A DNA stretch of 64,000 bases from F-183 sp964627455 (lineage in GTDB: Bacteria; Acidobacteriota; Terriglobia; Bryobacterales; Bryobacteraceae), in NCBI GenBank assembly GCA_964627455.1, contig CAZVKC010000014.1, positions 53,480 through 117,479 on the forward strand, read 5' to 3'. Within the stretch, counting starts at the first letter, position 1. Every line of letters begins with the position of its first letter. Both the position numbers and the translations under genes were made by a program. Shown piece by piece: positions 50,645-60,883 of this stretch. The notes under the pieces were generated by a model, which ran no database searches, was not told where the DNA came from, and worked only from the letters and a program-made list of their open reading frames with translations.

Positions 50645-52924
50645 TTACTTCCTGCCGGTCATCACGCGGCGAAGTCCTTTGACGATGCGCTCACCGAGCG
50701 GGCCGAAGGGCTGATCCGTGGTGAGGTAGGTCCACGTGGCGCCGCGTTCGAAGCGCGCGGCTTCATTGTGGAACTCGATCTCGCCTGTCTCGCGGTTGAG
50801 GCTCGCCGAGGCGAGCGACTCTTCGATCTCTTCGACGAGCCGGTCCTGAAATTCGGTGTAGATTTCCGCGGCTTTGGTCAGGAAGGTGTGCAGCGGATCG
50901 CGGCCGCCCCACTGCACCCAATGCACGCCGCCGCGCAGTTCCGCGATGTTGGCGAGGTAATCGGCCCACAGGTCGTCGATGAGATGCAGGGCGAGTTGCC
51001 GTGTCGCGGCGCGCACCGCGGATTCGCTGCCGGCGGCTTCGACGAGCGTATTGTAGGAATCGCACGGCTCTTCATCCGGCCTGAGCAGCGTGAGCGGATT
51101 CCAATCGGCGGACAGCAGGATCTCGCGCCGCAGCGCCTGTACCTCGCGCCGCTGATGTTCGATCACCGACTCGTACTTCCACAGCAACTGGCGGATCTCG
51201 AGGTTCTGACTCTCCGCCGTTCTCTGCACGCTTTCAATGTCCGGGTTTTCGGCGATGCCGAAGCGGACCAGCAAATCGTCCTCAAAGCTGAGGAAGAAGC
51301 ATGACGATCCGGGATCGCCCTGCCTGCCGGCGCGGCCGCGCAACTGATGGTCGATGCGGCGAGCTTCGTGGCGGGTTGTGCCGATCACATAGAGACCGCC
51401 ATGCTCGATCACCTCTTCGGCTGCCGTTGGCGGATTGCCTCCGAGCAGGATGTCGACGCCGCGACCCGCCATGTTGGTGGAGATCGTTACTGCGCCCGGC
51501 GCGCCGGCTTGCGCGATGATGCCGGCCTCCGCTTCGTGGTTGCGTGCGTTCAACACATGGTGTGTTACGCCGGCTGCCTGCAGTCGCGCGCTCAGCCGTT
51601 CGGAGTCCGCGACGCTTGCTGTTCCGACGAGTACTGGCCTCCCGGACGCATGCGCCTTGCGGATCTCCTCGATCACCGCTTCATCCCGTTCGGTGCGCGT
51701 GCGGAAGACTCGATCCGGATGGTCCTCGCGCAGGACCGGCCGGTGCGTGGGGATCACGGCGACCGGCAGTTTGTATACCTTCCAGAACTCCTCGGCCTGC
51801 GTGGCGGCGGTTCCGGTCATACCGCAAATCCTTTCGTACAGGGTGACGAGGTTCTGCACAGTGATGGATCCGAGAATCCTGCCCTGTGTTTTCAGCGTGA
51901 CGTGCTCTTTGGCCTCGATCGCGGATTGCAGTCCTGCAGGCCAGCGACGATCCTGCGCCACACGGCCTTTCCATTCGTCGACGAGTTCCACGGCGCCGTT
52001 CTTCACGATGTAATCGATATCGCGGCGTAACAGCGCGTGCGCATGCAGCGCGTCCTGGATCGCGGTGAGGATCGCGAGATTTGCGGGATCGAACAGGCTG
52101 CCACAGCCCAGTGACCGCTCGACCTGTACAATTCCTGCATCGGTGAGTTGGACATTGCGGCTGAACGCGTCAGGCAGGAAGTGCATGCCGGGATGCAGCG
52201 TGCGCACCACCGCATCGGCGCGTAACGCCAGAGGGAGATCTCCGGAAACGCCTCCCGCGATCACCAAAGGGATGCGCGCTTCATCAATCAGAATGGAATC
52301 GGCTTCGTCGATCACCGCGAACGCCAGTGGACGCAGCACCATCTCACTTGCGTCGAGAGCGAGGCCATCGCGCAGGTAGTCGAATCCGACTTCGTTGGCG
52401 GTCGCGTACGTGATGTCGCAGGCATAGGCGCTGCGGCGATCGTCGCCAGGCGTGTGCTGGTCGACGTGAGCGACGGAGAGTCCGAACCAGCGGTAGATCG
52501 CGCCCATCCAGGCCGCGTCGCGCTGCGCGAGGTAATCGTTGGCGGTCAGCACGTGGACGCCTCGCCCCTGGCATGCAAACCAGACGATTGCCGGAACCGC
52601 CGCAAGCGTCTTGCCCTCGCCTGTTTGCATTTCCGCGACCTCGCTGCGGTGTAACGCCAGGGCGCCAAGCAATTGCTCGTCGAACATGCGCTGGCCGAGG
52701 ACGCGTTCGGCGATGGCGACCGTCAGCGCGAAGGTTTCGATGAGATCCGCGTTGGGGCGGCGTTGCTTTTGCGCGAGCGCCGCGAGGTCCGCATCGGACG
52801 TTGTTCGCAGCGCCTCGCTTCGGCCCCGGATCGCCGCGATCTGCTGCTGCTGTTCGCGTGCACCGCCGTCCAGGCCAAGACGCTGGAGAAGCGGTGCGGC
52901 GAACTTTCGGATTGCTGCGTTCAA
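50645..52924 (-). CDS. SecA-like preprotein translocase ATPase, short form
   Basis: The protein has 759 aa, clearly shorter than usual housekeeping SecA proteins (about 900-1000 in this phylum). The motor is complete: Walker A MQTGEGKTLA at 99-106, HVLTANDYLAQRD, TYATANEVGFDYLRD, DEAD-type AVIDEADSILIDEARIPL, the cross-linking domain, CGMTGTA, and NMAGRGVDILLGG with RIDHQLRGRAGRQGDPG. The helical scaffold follows. It ends soon after with GERIVKGLRRVMTGRK; the C-terminal linker and the cysteine-rich zinc tail are absent. An accessory SecA2-like role is likely. It lies 82 bp downstream of the RND operon on the same strand, though SecA context there is not obvious. Confidence 0.82.
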   Translation of the reverse strand: MNAAIRKFAAPLLQRLGLDGGAREQQQQIAAIRGRSEALRTTSDADLAALAQKQRRPNADLIETFALTVAIAERVLGQRMFDEQLLGALALHRSEVAEMQTGEGKTLAAVPAIVWFACQGRGVHVLTANDYLAQRDAAWMGAIYRWFGLSVAHVDQHTPGDDRRSAYACDITYATANEVGFDYLRDGLALDASEMVLRPLAFAVIDEADSILIDEARIPLVIAGGVSGDLPLALRADAVVRTLHPGMHFLPDAFSRNVQLTDAGIVQVERSLGCGSLFDPANLAILTAIQDALHAHALLRRDIDYIVKNGAVELVDEWKGRVAQDRRWPAGLQSAIEAKEHVTLKTQGRILGSITVQNLVTLYERICGMTGTAATQAEEFWKVYKLPVAVIPTHRPVLREDHPDRVFRTRTERDEAVIEEIRKAHASGRPVLVGTASVADSERLSARLQAAGVTHHVLNARNHEAEAGIIAQAGAPGAVTISTNMAGRGVDILLGGNPPTAAEEVIEHGGLYVIGTTRHEARRIDHQLRGRAGRQGDPGSSCFFLSFEDDLLVRFGIAENPDIESVQRTAESQNLEIRQLLWKYESVIEHQRREVQALRREILLSADWNPLTLLRPDEEPCDSYNTLVEAAGSESAVRAATRQLALHLIDDLWADYLANIAELRGGVHWVQWGGRDPLHTFLTKAAEIYTEFQDRLVEEIEESLASASLNRETGEIEFHNEAARFERGATWTYLTTDQPFGPLGERIVKGLRRVMTGRK

Positions 52925-53006
52925 CTACCGCCACTGTACCCCGCGCCGCCGCGCTTGTTCACGCGTCAATCGGCGAATGGCGACTTCGCTTCGGCGAACG
53001 GCGCGA

Positions 53007-56000
53007 TTAGTCGCCGGCCGCGGTTACCGGTTCCGGTTCATGCTTCGGCGCGGTGTGCACCTTGCGCTTGGCGCGGCGGGCGATCCACCAGGCTTCAAAA
53101 CGCGACAGGTAGATGTAGAAGACCGGCGTCAGGTACAGGGTCACAAGCTGGCTGAAGAGCAGTCCGCCCACGACGACGAGGCCGAGCGGCTGACGTGCTT
53201 CGCCGCCGGCGCCGTAGCCGATTGCGATCGGCACTGCTCCCAGCAACGCCGCCATGGTGGTCATCATGATCGGGCGGAAGCGGATGAGGCAGCCCTGATA
53301 GATCGCGTCGCGCGGCGACAGTCCCTCTTTTTCGGCGTCGAGAGCGAAGTCGATCTGCATGATCGCGTTCTTTTTCACGATGCCGATCAACATGATGAGG
53401 CCGACGAAGGCGTAGATGTTGAGGTCCATCTGGAAGAGGTACAGCGTCAGCAGCGCTCCGAAGGCTGCTGAAGGCAGGCCGCTGAGGATCGTGATGGGGT
53501 GGATGTAGCTTTCATACAGGATGCCCAGCACGATGTACACGACGGCGATCGCAACGATCAGCAGGAACATCAGGTTGCCGAGGGATCCGACAAACGCCTT
53601 TGCCGCGCCCTGGAAGGCGGTGGTGACGGAATCGGGGAGGTTGGCGTCTGCGATCGCCTGAATTCGCTCGACGGCTTCGCCGATGCTGTGTCCCGCCTGC
53701 ACGTCGAACGAGATCGTGACTGCCGGCAGCATGCCGTAGTGGCTGATCGAAAGCGGACCGGTTTCCTGGTCGATTTCCGCAATCGAATCGAGCGGGATCA
53801 GCTTGCCGCTGTCGCCCTTGAAATACAGCATTGACAGCGCGCGTGGATCGCCCATATATTTGGGCAGCAACTCGAGCAGCACCTTGTATTCATTGACCGG
53901 CGAGAAAATCGTCGAGACCCAGCGGGGTCCGTAAGAGTCATAGAGCGCGTTCTCGATCTGGTTGGCGTTCACCTGCAGGGCCGCGGCTTTGTCGCGGTCG
54001 ATCTTGACGCTCACCTGCGGACTCTTGATCAGCAGGTCGCTCGAAACATCGTGTAGCAGCGGCTCTTTGGCGAGCAGCGCCTGCAACTTCTCGGCGTTCT
54101 CGTACAGCAACTGCTTGTCGGGCGATTGCAGCGTGAACTGATACAAGCTCTTCGACACCTGTCCGCCGATGCGGATCACGGGCGGATTCTGCAGGTACAC
54201 GCGCATGCCGGGGATTTCCGCCAGTTGCGGCCGCAGGCGCTTCATGATGTCGCCGACCAGCAGTTTGCGTTCGTGGCGAGGCTTCAGGTGAATGACGAAT
54301 TGCCCGAAGTTCGGGCCGCCCAGCGTGGTTGACGCAGCGCCGCCGACGGTCGATACGAACGATTCGATGTCGGGGTCCGCCTTGAAGACATTCGAGACCT
54401 TTTGCTGTTGTTCGACCATCTGCTTGAAACTGGTTCCCTGCGCAGCTTCGGTGATGGCCTGCAACTGGTCGGTGTCCTGATCGGGGATGAAGCCTTTGGG
54501 CGAGTAATGGAAGAGGACGCCGCTGGCTGCAACCACGATCACGAAGCTCAGCATCACGAGTCCCTTGCGATCGAGGCACCACACGAGCGTACGGTCGTAC
54601 AGCCGCAGCACCGCTTCGAAATAGCGTTCCGTGACGTTGTAGAACCAGCCGTGCTGGGTTCCGTGACCGCCGCGCAGGAAGCGGCCGCACAGCATCGGGG
54701 TCAAGGTGACGCTGACCACGCCGGAAATCAGGATCGCGACGCAGATGGTGACGGCGAACTCTTTGAACAGGCGTCCCAGAATGCCGCCCATGAAGAGCAC
54801 CGGGATGAACACCGCGGCGAGCGACAACGTCATCGACACGATGGTGAAGCCGATTTCCTTCGAGCCGTTCAAGGCGGCTTCAAGAGGCCTCTCGCCCATT
54901 TCCATGTGACGCACGATGTTCTCGAGCATGACGATGGCGTCGTCGACCACGAATCCGATGGCGAGAATGAGCGCCATCATCGACAGGTTGTCGAGCGAGT
55001 AGTTCAGCAGGTACATCACCGAGAACGTGCCGATGATCGATACCGGCAGCGCCAACGACGGAATCACGGTCGCCGAGAAATTGCGCAGGAACAGGAAGAT
55101 CACCATCACGATGAGTCCGAGGGTGAGGACCATCGTGAACTGCACGTCGTCGAAGCTCTCGCGAATCGTGTCCGAGCGGTCGTAGAAGATCTTCAGTTGG
55201 ACGCTCGGCGGCAGTTCGCTCTGGAAAACCGGCAGCAGTTTCTTGATCGCGTCGGTGACGGCGATCGTGTTGGTTCCCGGCTGGCGTTGGATGGCGAGCA
55301 CAACCGCGCGCTTCTCGTCCTGCTTCTGATAGAACCAACTGGCCGTCTTGTCGTCTTCGACGCTGTCGATGACCTGGCCGAGTTCCTCGAGCCGGACCGG
55401 CGATCCCTTCTTGTACGTGACGACCAGCGGGCGGTAAGCCTCGGCGTTCATCAACTGCCCGCTCGCCTGCAGCGTGAAGGCTTTGTTGGGACCATTGATG
55501 GTGCCGGTCGGAAGGTTGACGTTCCAGTTCTTCAGGGCATTTTCAATTTCGTTGATGCCGATCTGGCGCGAGGCCAGCGCGTAGGGATCCACCTGCACGT
55601 GGACCGCGTACTTTTGCGCGCCGAGAATCTGCACCTGCGCAACGCCCGTCACCTGCGAGATACGCTGCGCCACGCGTGTCTGCGCGTACTCGTCGAGCGA
55701 GTACAACGGCAGCGAATCGCTGGACAGGCTGAGATACAGCACGGGCTGATCCGCAGGATTCACCTTGGTGAACGTCGGCGGCGTCGGCATGCCCGGAGGC
55801 AGCAATCGCGACGCCTGCGTAATTGCGGCTTGCACGTCGACCGCTGCGCCGTCGAGATTGCGCTTGAGGTCGAACTCGAGCGTGATCTGCGTTGAGCCGA
55901 GAGAGTTCGTGCTCGTCATCGACGACAGGCCGGCGATCATCGAGAACTGATTCTCGAGCGGCTGCGCGACGGCGGACGCCATCGTTTCCGGACTCGCGCC

Positions 56001-56156
56001 CGGCAGGCTCGCGGTGACGAGCAGCGTCGGAAGATCGACGTTCGGAAGGTCGCTGACCGGAAGTCCACGATAGGCGATCACGCCGAACAGCGAAATCGCG
56101 ACCATCAGCAGCGTTGTGGCGACGGGTCTCTCAATAAATGGTTTCGATACGTTCAT
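53007..56156 (-). CDS. RND efflux permease, MdtC-like (second pump of operon)
   Basis: The 1049-aa inner-membrane proton antiporter has the RND layout: helix one VATTLLMVAISLFGVIAYRG, porter motifs (LPNVDLPTLLVTASLPGASP), the central ALILAIGFVVDDAIVMLENI with the proton-relay aspartate pair, and the second membrane block ending in GEARQPLGLVVVGGLLFSQL and LTPVFYIYL. It starts at the ATG overlapping the stop of the preceding pump (ATGA). Two RND pumps behind one adaptor is the MdtABC arrangement, in which a heteromultimer exports drugs and bile-salt-like molecules. No TolC-like outer-membrane gene is in the operon. Substrates are unknown. Confidence 0.93.
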   Translation of the reverse strand: MNVSKPFIERPVATTLLMVAISLFGVIAYRGLPVSDLPNVDLPTLLVTASLPGASPETMASAVAQPLENQFSMIAGLSSMTSTNSLGSTQITLEFDLKRNLDGAAVDVQAAITQASRLLPPGMPTPPTFTKVNPADQPVLYLSLSSDSLPLYSLDEYAQTRVAQRISQVTGVAQVQILGAQKYAVHVQVDPYALASRQIGINEIENALKNWNVNLPTGTINGPNKAFTLQASGQLMNAEAYRPLVVTYKKGSPVRLEELGQVIDSVEDDKTASWFYQKQDEKRAVVLAIQRQPGTNTIAVTDAIKKLLPVFQSELPPSVQLKIFYDRSDTIRESFDDVQFTMVLTLGLIVMVIFLFLRNFSATVIPSLALPVSIIGTFSVMYLLNYSLDNLSMMALILAIGFVVDDAIVMLENIVRHMEMGERPLEAALNGSKEIGFTIVSMTLSLAAVFIPVLFMGGILGRLFKEFAVTICVAILISGVVSVTLTPMLCGRFLRGGHGTQHGWFYNVTERYFEAVLRLYDRTLVWCLDRKGLVMLSFVIVVAASGVLFHYSPKGFIPDQDTDQLQAITEAAQGTSFKQMVEQQQKVSNVFKADPDIESFVSTVGGAASTTLGGPNFGQFVIHLKPRHERKLLVGDIMKRLRPQLAEIPGMRVYLQNPPVIRIGGQVSKSLYQFTLQSPDKQLLYENAEKLQALLAKEPLLHDVSSDLLIKSPQVSVKIDRDKAAALQVNANQIENALYDSYGPRWVSTIFSPVNEYKVLLELLPKYMGDPRALSMLYFKGDSGKLIPLDSIAEIDQETGPLSISHYGMLPAVTISFDVQAGHSIGEAVERIQAIADANLPDSVTTAFQGAAKAFVGSLGNLMFLLIVAIAVVYIVLGILYESYIHPITILSGLPSAAFGALLTLYLFQMDLNIYAFVGLIMLIGIVKKNAIMQIDFALDAEKEGLSPRDAIYQGCLIRFRPIMMTTMAALLGAVPIAIGYGAGGEARQPLGLVVVGGLLFSQLVTLYLTPVFYIYLSRFEAWWIARRAKRKVHTAPKHEPEPVTAAGD

Positions 56157-59100
56157 GCGGTCGCTCCCGGAGCTTCTCCGTGAATCGGTTCCACCGGGGA
56201 CGCCACAGCGGCTTTCGCGCGCTTGCGTCCGGTCAACCCGTCAAGGAAGAGATAGACCACCGGGGTCAGGTACAGCGTCATAGATTGCGAGAAGAGGAGA
56301 CCTCCGACCACGCACATGCCGAGCGGCTTGCGGGCTTCGCCGCCGGCGCCATAGCCGATCGCCATCGGAATCGCGCCCAGCATCGCGGCAAGGGTCGTCA
56401 TCATGATCGGCCGGAAGCGCGTCACGCATCCGGCGTAAATGGCTTCCGCCGGCGTCAGGCCGCGCTCGCGTTGCGCATGCAGCGCGAAATCGATCTGCAT
56501 GATGGCGTTCTTCTTCACGAGGCCGATCAACAACAGCAGGCCCACAAAGCCATAGATGTTGAGGTCCATGTCGAAGAGGTACAGCGTCAGCAGCGCGCCG
56601 AATGCTGCGGAGGGCAGGCCGCTCAGAATCGTCAACGGATGAATGAAGCTCTCGTACAGAATGCCCAGCACGATGTAGACGACGAGGATCGCGATGGTGA
56701 GCATGATGTTGAGGTTCTTCATCGAATCCTGGAACGTCTTGGCGGATCCGGTAAAGCTCGGATGAATATTGCTCGGCAGTTTGTCATGCGCGAGCGTCAG
56801 CACTTCATCCACCGCCTCGCCCAGTGCAACACCGGGCTTCAGGTTGAAACTGACGGTCACGCTGGGCAACTGGCCGGTGTGGTTGATCGACTGCGGACCC
56901 ACCTCCATGTTGCGCATGGTGACGGCGTCGAGCGGCACCAGCCTGCCGGTGTTCGATTTCAGGTACAGCGAACTCAGCATGTCGGCGAAGCGCGAGAAGC
57001 CCTGCTCCACTTCGAGCAGCACGCGATACTGATTCTGCGGCGCGTAGATCGTGCTGGTAATGCTGGGTCCATAGGCTGAATAGAGCGCGGAGGCAATATC
57101 CTGCGGGTTCACGCCGAGGCTTGCCGCCTTGTCGCGATCGATCTTCACCGACAGCCTCGGGCTGCGCATTTGGATGTCACTGTTGACGTCCGCAACGCTC
57201 GGCAGCTTCGTGATCTCGCGTTCCATCATCGCCCCGGCGCGATAGAGCGATTCGGTGTCCGGCGCCTGGAGCGTGAATTCATAACTCGAACGCGAGCCGC
57301 GTCCGCCAATACGAATTGCAGGCGGCAGGCTTGGGATCACACGGATGCCGGGGAAGCGTCCGAGCTTCGGCCGTAACGCCGCCAGGATCTCCGGCGCAGA
57401 TTCCTTGCGTTCGGCGCGCGGCTTCAACTGCACGAACATGCGGCCGGTGTTGCCGCTCGAGCCGAACATGCTGCCGCCGACGCTGGACATGAAGCCATCG
57501 ACGTTCGGTTCCTGCATCAGGGTGTCGACCACGCGCTTCTGGTAGCGCGTCATCGCTTCGAACGACGTGCCCTGCTGCATTTCGGTGTTCACGTAGATCT
57601 GATCGATATCGGCTTCGGGAATGAAACCCTTCTTGACGACATCGAAGAGCCACACCGTTGCGCCGAGCATGCCGAAGAACAAAGTGATGGTCACCCAGCG
57701 ATGTCGGATCACCCACGAGAGCGACGCCGAATAAGTCTTCAGCATGGCGTTGAAGAATCGCTCGGTTGTCCGGTAAAGCCAGTTATGATCCGAGGGATCC
57801 TTGTGCGTGAGAAGGCGGCTACCGAGCATCGGTGTGAGCGACACGCTGACGAAACCCGAAATGATGACGGCCACCGTGATGGTGACGGCGAACTCGCGGA
57901 AGAGGCGTCCCAGGATGCCGCCCATGAAAAGGATCGGCAGGAATACGGCCGCCAGCGAGATGGTCATCGAGATGATCGTGAACCAGATTTCCTTGGATCC
58001 GCGAATGGCGGCTTCGAACGGACTTTCGCCGCGTTCGAGATGCTGCACGATGTTCTCGAGCATCACGATCGCATCGTCGACCACAAACCCGATGGCGAGA
58101 ATGATGGCCATCATCGACAGGTTGTTCATCGAGAAGTCCAGCAGCCACATGACGGCGAAGGTCCCGACGATGCTGAAGGGCAGGGCGAGCGTCGGAATGA
58201 TGGTGGCCGACAGGTTGCGCAGAAAGACGAAGATCACGCCGACGACGAGCAACAGCGTCAGCAGCATCGTGAACTGCGTGTCGCGGAAAGATTCGCGGAT
58301 GTTCTTCGACCGGTCGCTGCGGATCACCAGTTGAACGGATGGAGGCAGCAGCGCCTGAATCTGCGGCAACACCTTGCGGACGTTGTCGTTGACTTCGATG
58401 ATGTTGGATCCCGGCTGGCGCATCACCATCAGGTTGATGCCCTTGATGAGCTTGCCGTTCATGTAGCTCCAGCTTTCGGTGCGCTCGTCCTCGCTGCCGT
58501 CACGGACGGTGGCGATATCCTCGAGCCGCACGGGGCGGGAGTTGCGATACGTCACGACCACCGGCTTGAACGCTTCGGCGTTGTAGAGTTGCCCGTTGGC
58601 GCGAACGTTGAAGGCGTAGTTGTCGCCCCAGATGGTGCCGGTCGGCAGATTGACGTTCCAGTTGCGCAGCGCCGCGGCGACTTCGTTGATGCCGATCTGA
58701 TAGCTGGCGAGCTTTTGCGGATTCACCTGCACGCGCACTGCATACTTCTGCGCGCCCATGATCTGCACCTGCGCCACGCCCTCGATTTGCGAGATCCGCT
58801 GGCCGATGGTCGTGTCCGCGTATTCGTTGAGCTTACTGAAGGGCAGCGTTTCCGACACCAGCGCGAGCATCAGGATCGGGCCGTCGGACGGATTCGATTT
58901 GCGGAAGCTGGGAGGCGCGGGCATGCCGGGAGGAAGCAACGGCATGGCCGCGGCGATCGCGGTTTGAACGTCCACCGCTGCTCCGTCGATGTCGCGGCTG
59001 AGGTCGAACTGCAGGGTGATGTTGGTCGAGCCCAGCGAACTCGAACTGGTCATCGAGTCGATGCCGGCGATGGTGGTGAACTGGCGTTCGAGCGGCGTCG

Positions 59101-59290
59101 CCACGGCGCTCGACATCGTTGCCGGATCCGCGCCGGGCAGGCTCGCCGAAACGTTGATGGTCGGGAAATCGACGTTCGGCAGGTCGCTGACGGGCAGGTT
59201 CGTATACGCGATCACGCCGATCATGGCGATGCCCGCCATGAGAAGCGTGGTCGCAATCGGGTGGCGTATGAATTGAGCAGAGAAATTCAT
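56153..59290 (-). CDS. RND efflux permease, MdtB-like (first pump of operon)
   Basis: The 1045-aa RND permease begins FSAQFIRHPIATTLLMAGIAMIGV and includes LPNVDFPTINVSASLPGADP. AIILAIGFVVDDAIVMLENIV carries the aspartate pair in the fourth helix. FEAAIRGSKEIWFTIISMTISLAAVFLPILF lies in the following helix. The second half repeats the block (VVYIVLGILYESFIHPLTIL). It is highly similar in layout to its downstream partner at 53007, with ATGA coupling between them; the adaptor gene precedes it by 17 bp. The C-terminal Arg/Lys-rich tail (DGLTGRKRAKAAVASPVEP) is unremarkable. It likely works as a complex with the second pump. Confidence 0.93.
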   Translation of the reverse strand: MNFSAQFIRHPIATTLLMAGIAMIGVIAYTNLPVSDLPNVDFPTINVSASLPGADPATMSSAVATPLERQFTTIAGIDSMTSSSSLGSTNITLQFDLSRDIDGAAVDVQTAIAAAMPLLPPGMPAPPSFRKSNPSDGPILMLALVSETLPFSKLNEYADTTIGQRISQIEGVAQVQIMGAQKYAVRVQVNPQKLASYQIGINEVAAALRNWNVNLPTGTIWGDNYAFNVRANGQLYNAEAFKPVVVTYRNSRPVRLEDIATVRDGSEDERTESWSYMNGKLIKGINLMVMRQPGSNIIEVNDNVRKVLPQIQALLPPSVQLVIRSDRSKNIRESFRDTQFTMLLTLLLVVGVIFVFLRNLSATIIPTLALPFSIVGTFAVMWLLDFSMNNLSMMAIILAIGFVVDDAIVMLENIVQHLERGESPFEAAIRGSKEIWFTIISMTISLAAVFLPILFMGGILGRLFREFAVTITVAVIISGFVSVSLTPMLGSRLLTHKDPSDHNWLYRTTERFFNAMLKTYSASLSWVIRHRWVTITLFFGMLGATVWLFDVVKKGFIPEADIDQIYVNTEMQQGTSFEAMTRYQKRVVDTLMQEPNVDGFMSSVGGSMFGSSGNTGRMFVQLKPRAERKESAPEILAALRPKLGRFPGIRVIPSLPPAIRIGGRGSRSSYEFTLQAPDTESLYRAGAMMEREITKLPSVADVNSDIQMRSPRLSVKIDRDKAASLGVNPQDIASALYSAYGPSITSTIYAPQNQYRVLLEVEQGFSRFADMLSSLYLKSNTGRLVPLDAVTMRNMEVGPQSINHTGQLPSVTVSFNLKPGVALGEAVDEVLTLAHDKLPSNIHPSFTGSAKTFQDSMKNLNIMLTIAILVVYIVLGILYESFIHPLTILSGLPSAAFGALLTLYLFDMDLNIYGFVGLLLLIGLVKKNAIMQIDFALHAQRERGLTPAEAIYAGCVTRFRPIMMTTLAAMLGAIPMAIGYGAGGEARKPLGMCVVGGLLFSQSMTLYLTPVVYLFLDGLTGRKRAKAAVASPVEPIHGEAPGATA

Positions 59291-59307
59291 GATGCTGCCG
59301 TCCTTGC

Positions 59308-60732
59308 CTACTCTTGTTTGCGCCGGCGCTCACCTTTGGGACGGTCGCCTTTGGGCGCATCGCCGGCTCCCGGGGCGCCGCCGCCCTGTTGTTGTGCTGC
59401 GGGACCCGCGGATTGATCGGGAGCGCCCTGCTGCGGACCTCCCGCGCCGCGGCGGCGACCACCGCCGGGGCCGCCCTGCCCGCTGGGATCACGAGGCGTG
59501 ATGCGCATACCCGGAGCCAGGCGCAACTGGCCGTCCAGCACGACCGTCTCACCGGCCTGCAAGCCGTTGTCGATGATGAGATCCTGACCGACGCGACTGC
59601 CGACCGTGACGGGTCGCGCTTCGACGCTGCGATCTTCTTTGACTACGTAAATGAAGGTTCCGGTCTGACCCGTTTGCACGACCTGGTTCGGAACCATGAC
59701 TGCGTTTTCGCGCATGCCCAGCCGCAGCGTCACCCGGGTAAACAGGCCGGGCCAAAGGTTGTGATCCTTATTCGGGAAGGTGGCCTTCAGGCGGATGGTG
59801 CCGGTCGTGGTGTCGACCGTATTATCGACGAACGTCAGCGTGCCCCGCTCGGCCTGATCGGAGTCCTGCGGAGAGGCCATGACCTGCAGTTTGTTGCCGC
59901 CCGCCATGAACTTCTTGATTTCGTCCAACTGGTTTTCGGGCACTGAGAAGCTTACGTAGATCGGTTCGATCTGATTGATCACGACGAGTTCTGTGTTGTT
60001 CGCTGCGGCCACGTTGCCGACCTTAACCGTGACGTTGCCCGTACGGCCGGAAATCGGCGCCGTGATCCGCGTATAGCTCATTTGGACCTTCAGATTCTCG
60101 ATCGTTGCCTTGGTTGCAGCAATGTCCGCCTTTACACTGTCAATCGCGGCTTTGTCGGCGGCGACGGTCTGCTGGCTGGCTTTGGCGCTGGCCTGGATCT
60201 GATCGTTCTGGTCGCGCGAAAACACGCCTTGGGATGCACCGTCGGCATAGCGTTTGGCCTGTTGTGCCTGATAGTCAGCCGTTGCCTGGTCGCGCGCAGC
60301 CTGTGCGATGGCCTGCTGCAGTTGCGCTTCATTCTTGGCGAGTTGGGATTGCGCCTGCATCAACTGGGCCTCGAGAAGCCGGCGGTCGATGTCGAAGAGC
60401 ATCTGTCCTTCGCGGACGAAATCGCCTTCTTTGAAATATGACTTGACCAACTGTCCGCTGATCTGCGGTTTGACGGAAATGCTGGTATACGCTTCGGCGT
60501 TGCCGATCACCTGGATGTCGATGGGAGCGTTCTTGGTGACAGCTTTGGTCACCACTGCCGGGACGTCTCCGCCACCTTTCTTACCGCCCCCCTTTCCGAA
60601 TCCTTTGGCTGACCCTTCTCCGCCGCCTTCCCCTCCTGGTTTTGCCGTGCAGGCATGAAAGAGGACGGGGGAGGCGAAAGCAATGAGGAGGAAGACGAGC
60701 AATCGGAAACCGGGCTGTGCGTGGGCGAGCAT
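59308..60732 (-). CDS. RND periplasmic adaptor (membrane fusion protein), MdtA-like
   Basis: The 474-aa protein has a signal or weak lipobox N-terminus (LLVFLLIAFASPVLFHAC), a Gly/Lys-rich linker, and then the lipoyl/barrel halves: IDIQVIGNAEAYTSISVKPQISGQLV, a long alpha-hairpin (residues about 150-270, LLEAQLMQAQSQLAKNEAQL), YTRITAPISGRTGNVTVKVGNV and beta-barrel VSFSVPENQLDEI. The C-terminus has a low-complexity Gly/Gln/Pro tail (GPQQGAPDQSAGPAAQ), unusual in length and composition compared with standard adaptors. It is the first gene of the operon with the two RND pumps and links them to an outer-membrane channel. Confidence 0.9.
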   Translation of the reverse strand: MLAHAQPGFRLLVFLLIAFASPVLFHACTAKPGGEGGGEGSAKGFGKGGGKKGGGDVPAVVTKAVTKNAPIDIQVIGNAEAYTSISVKPQISGQLVKSYFKEGDFVREGQMLFDIDRRLLEAQLMQAQSQLAKNEAQLQQAIAQAARDQATADYQAQQAKRYADGASQGVFSRDQNDQIQASAKASQQTVAADKAAIDSVKADIAATKATIENLKVQMSYTRITAPISGRTGNVTVKVGNVAAANNTELVVINQIEPIYVSFSVPENQLDEIKKFMAGGNKLQVMASPQDSDQAERGTLTFVDNTVDTTTGTIRLKATFPNKDHNLWPGLFTRVTLRLGMRENAVMVPNQVVQTGQTGTFIYVVKEDRSVEARPVTVGSRVGQDLIIDNGLQAGETVVLDGQLRLAPGMRITPRDPSGQGGPGGGRRRGAGGPQQGAPDQSAGPAAQQQGGGAPGAGDAPKGDRPKGERRRKQE

Positions 60733-60883
60733 TCTCTAGACCTTAACAGTTCTTGCGTCTGGAGTGCTCGATAAGTTACCTCATGGGGTACTGTATCCCC
60801 CACTCCGGGTGTCAGTATAGCCTCGATACGGCATCTTTTTGCTTTCTTTACGATCAGCCGGGGCATAATCAAAGCAACTGGCT

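Noticed and set aside
60733..60883. A GGGGTAC...ATCCCC half-palindrome as an operator between the RND adaptor and methyltransferase genes
   Set aside because: The symmetry is imperfect and short, and no second copy or known regulator gene is adjacent.
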